A DNA stretch of 8,221 nt from Candidatus Iainarchaeum sp. (GTDB lineage Archaea; Iainarchaeota; Iainarchaeia; Iainarchaeales; GCA-2688035). A model generated the notes under the pieces. That model did no database searches. It saw only the letters and a list, made by a program, of their open reading frames with translations, and was not told where the DNA came from. Where the stretch lies: assembly GCA_017608725.1 (NCBI GenBank), contig JAFCFG010000033.1, positions 1 through 8,221 on the forward strand, given 5' to 3'. Shown in pieces: positions 6,394 to 8,221 of the stretch (position 1 is its first letter; each line of letters starts with the position of its first letter). The position numbers and the translations under genes are program-made.

Positions 6394-6509
6394 TGGAGCC
6401 TTTGCCATTGGGTGTGCTGCTTGCAACTGTTTCCTTTGCAAAGATTTATGCCAGCAGTGTTGGAGGGGCTTTACTGCGATTGATTGGAGGTCTTGCTCTT
6501 GGCTTCTAA
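6393..6509 (+). CDS. Possible 38-residue hydrophobic microprotein between carA and carB
   Basis: Not a known family. The ATG overlaps the carA stop (TAATG) and follows GGAGG by 10 bases. The frame fills the whole carA-carB gap and ends 11 bases inside carB. The peptide has only three charged residues (Glu2, Lys17, Arg29). The stretches 4-16 and 23-38 are rich in Leu, Val, Ala and Gly, with Gly-Gly pairs at 24-25 and 32-33 and a GxxxG pattern at 33-37, as in small membrane or membrane-associated peptides. Codons 32-33 (GGA GGT) are also the carB ribosome site, so translating it would couple carB to carA. It could be a real small protein, a coupling leader with no product function, or a chance frame in a spacer. 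The sequence supports translation better than function. Confidence 0.4.
   Translation: MEPLPLGVLLATVSFAKIYASSVGGALLRLIGGLALGF
6486..6491 (+). promoter_or_regulatory. Ribosome binding site fixing the TTG start of carB
   Basis: GGAGGT, a strong anti-SD match, ends 7 bases before the TTG at 6499. Other in-frame TTGs at 6484 and 6493 are upstream of it or only one base away, and a TGA at 6481-6483 closes the frame before them. Confidence 0.8.
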
Positions 6510-8221
6510 ACCAAAGAAGGCAATTGTTCTTGGCAGCGGTGCTTTGAAGATCGGAGAAGCAGGCGAGTTTGACTACTCCGGTTCTCAGTGCATCAAAGCT
6601 TTGAGGGAAGAAGGCATTGAGGTTGTTTTGGTTAATCCAAACATTGCAACAATTCAAACAAGCAAGGGCTTTGCTGACAAGATTTATTTCCTGCCGGTAA
6701 ATGCATACTTTGTTGAAAAGGTAATTGAAAGGGAGAAGCCCCAGGCTATCCTGCTTTCCTTTGGTGGCCAGACAGCATTGAACTGCGGGGTTGAATTGTT
6801 CAAAAAAGGCGTGTTGAAAAAGCACAATGTAAAGGTTCTTGGAACCCCTGTTCAAGCAATCATTGAAACTGAGGACAGGGAAAAATTCAACCAAGGCCTG
6901 GCAAGTATTGGCGTAAAAGTCCCAAAAAGCATTCCTGCAACAAACAGAAAAGACGCACTGCTTGCTGCAAAGAAGATTGGCTACCCTGTAATGGTCAGGG
7001 CAGCCTATGCCCTGGGTGGCAGAGGAAGCGGTGTTGCAAAAAACAGACAGGAGCTGAGAAAGATCACTGACCAGGTTTTTGCTTACGCGCCGCAAATTCT
7101 GGTGGAAGAATACCTTGCCGGCTGGAAGGAAGTAGAGTACGAGGTTGTGCGGGACAGCTTTGACAACTGCATCACTGTTTGCAATATGGAGAACTTTGAC
7201 CCCCTGGGAATTCACACTGGTGAGAGCATTGTTGTTGCTCCATCACAAACGCTAACGAACAATGAGTACCACAGGCTGAGGGAAATTTCAATAAGGGTAA
7301 TAAAGCACTTTGGCATCGTTGGAGAGTGCAATATCCAATTTGCGTTGGATCCAAAAAGCGACGACTACAGAGTGATTGAGGTTAATGCAAGGCTAAGCAG
7401 AAGCAGTGCATTAGCAAGCAAGGCAACAGGGTATCCCCTTGCCTTCATTGCAGCAAAGCTTTCCTTGGGCTATAGCTTGATTGAACTGCAGAACAAGATA
7501 ACAAAGAGAACTATGGCTTGCTTTGAGCCAGCGCTTGATTACTGTGTTATAAAAATTCCAAGGTGGGACTTGCAAAAATTCAACAAGGTCAGCTACAGGA
7601 TTGGCACTGAAATGAAATCGGTTGGAGAGGTAATGGCAATTGGCAGAAGGTTTGAGGAGGCGATGCAAAAAGCAATCAGAATGCTGAATATCGGAATGTA
7701 CGGCCTTGTTGGAAACAAACTGCTTATTAAAAAGCTGGCGCATGACATAGAGCATCCGACTGACAGGAGAATATTTGCCTTGATTGAGGCAATGAACGGA
7801 AACTACTCAATTGAAAAAATCAACAGGCTGTGCAAAGTTGACAAGTGGTTCTTGTTCAAGCTGAAAAAAATTGTTGAAATTGAAGGGGAATTAAAAAAGC
7901 ACAATCTGGGGGGCATTCCGAAAGAACTCATGCAGGAGGCAAAAAAGGCGGGCTTTTCAGATAAGCAGATAGCAATAATTGTTGGTGTAAGGGATGAATT
8001 GAAGGTAAGGGAGAGAAGAAAAGAGCTGGGCATTCTGCCGATTGTAAAGCAGATTGACACCCTGGCAGCAGAATTTCCGGCAAAAACAAATTATTTGTAC
8101 GTAACCTACAATGGAGAAGAGGATGACGTGGAATTCAACAACGGGAGGCAGGTAATGCTCTTGGGTTCTGGCTCATACAGCATTGGAAGCAGTGTTGAAT
8201 TTGACTGGTGCGGCGTAACAG
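6499..8221 (+). CDS. carB: Carbamoyl-phosphate synthase large subunit, N-terminal half (runs off right end)
   Basis: Uses two ATP, bicarbonate and CarA-derived ammonia to make carbamoyl phosphate. The frame is open for 574 codons to the window edge, about half of a normal subunit of roughly 1,070. The pre-ATP-grasp start LGSGALKIGEAGEFDYSGSQ (11-30) is intact. The first ATP-grasp domain shows VMVRAAYALGGRGSGVA (164-180), VEEYLAGWKEVEYEVVRD (202-219), NMENFDPLGIHTGES (229-243) and VIEVNARLSRSSALASKATG (292-311). IPRWDLQKF (353-361) and MKSVGEVMAIGR (372-383) follow. The helical oligomerisation domain spans about 405-525, and the second half begins at LGSGSYSIGSSVEFDW (555-570). There the usual Tyr-Arg-Ile-Gly has Ser for Arg. 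The VRAAYALGG, VGECNIQFALDP and TNYLYVTYNG segments are of the CAD/Bacteroidota type. The TTG start is set by GGAGGT at 6486-6491. No frameshift was seen on translation. Confidence 0.97.
   Translation, partial: MASKPKKAIVLGSGALKIGEAGEFDYSGSQCIKALREEGIEVVLVNPNIATIQTSKGFADKIYFLPVNAYFVEKVIEREKPQAILLSFGGQTALNCGVELFKKGVLKKHNVKVLGTPVQAIIETEDREKFNQGLASIGVKVPKSIPATNRKDALLAAKKIGYPVMVRAAYALGGRGSGVAKNRQELRKITDQVFAYAPQILVEEYLAGWKEVEYEVVRDSFDNCITVCNMENFDPLGIHTGESIVVAPSQTLTNNEYHRLREISIRVIKHFGIVGECNIQFALDPKSDDYRVIEVNARLSRSSALASKATGYPLAFIAAKLSLGYSLIELQNKITKRTMACFEPALDYCVIKIPRWDLQKFNKVSYRIGTEMKSVGEVMAIGRRFEEAMQKAIRMLNIGMYGLVGNKLLIKKLAHDIEHPTDRRIFALIEAMNGNYSIEKINRLCKVDKWFLFKLKKIVEIEGELKKHNLGGIPKELMQEAKKAGFSDKQIAIIVGVRDELKVRERRKELGILPIVKQIDTLAAEFPAKTNYLYVTYNGEEDDVEFNNGRQVMLLGSGSYSIGSSVEFDWCGVT

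Noticed and set aside
6298..7215. Reverse-strand open frame of 305 codons
   Set aside because: It lies antisense to the carA end and carB, whose protein is unmistakable. The product is low-complexity Cys/Phe/Leu-rich sequence with no family features.

Overview
This window looks archaeal. Two genes that begin transcripts (the Kef-type antiporter and carA) carry an almost identical BRE/TATA element (GAAA-R-CTTTAAATAT) 45-47 bases before their start codons and have no Shine-Dalgarno site. Genes inside or behind other genes instead have GGAG, GGAGG or GAGGTGA-type ribosome sites. Three of the starts are TTG, and arginine is mostly AGG/AGA. GC content is roughly 40-45 % by eye. I cannot place the lineage further; a DPANN or euryarchaeal genome would both fit.

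Layout, all on the + strand: (1) the 3' part of cysS (cysteinyl-tRNA synthetase, C-terminal 262 residues), overlapping by an ATGA junction with a small very basic helical protein of unknown function; (2) a monocistronic-looking Kef-type (CPA2) cation/proton antiporter with a C-terminal NAD-binding TrkA-N/RCK domain; (3) a 140-base leader region with a TATA box and an imperfect hairpin, then ridA (enamine/imine deaminase) overlapping thrC (threonine synthase); (4) a 143-base gap with the carA promoter, then carA, a possible 38-residue hydrophobic microprotein filling the carA-carB gap, and carB, which runs off the right end after 574 codons.

The most notable item is thrC. Its normal zinc-ribbon plus PLP fold-type II catalytic part (about 395 residues) is followed by about 210 extra residues. 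The last 175 of these read as the C-terminal linker plus allosteric domain of the 2-isopropylmalate/citramalate synthase family (LeuA/CimA). This suggests a threonine synthase controlled by a branched-chain amino acid or a related ligand, and coupled to RidA, which clears the enamine formed from threonine on the way to isoleucine.

Second, carA and carB read like the eukaryotic CAD / Bacteroidota kind of glutamine-dependent carbamoyl-phosphate synthetase rather than the E. coli kind, which hints at lateral transfer or an old shared lineage. Third is the hydrophobic small ORF between them, with its own strong ribosome site. I see no tRNA, rRNA, CRISPR array or mobile element.
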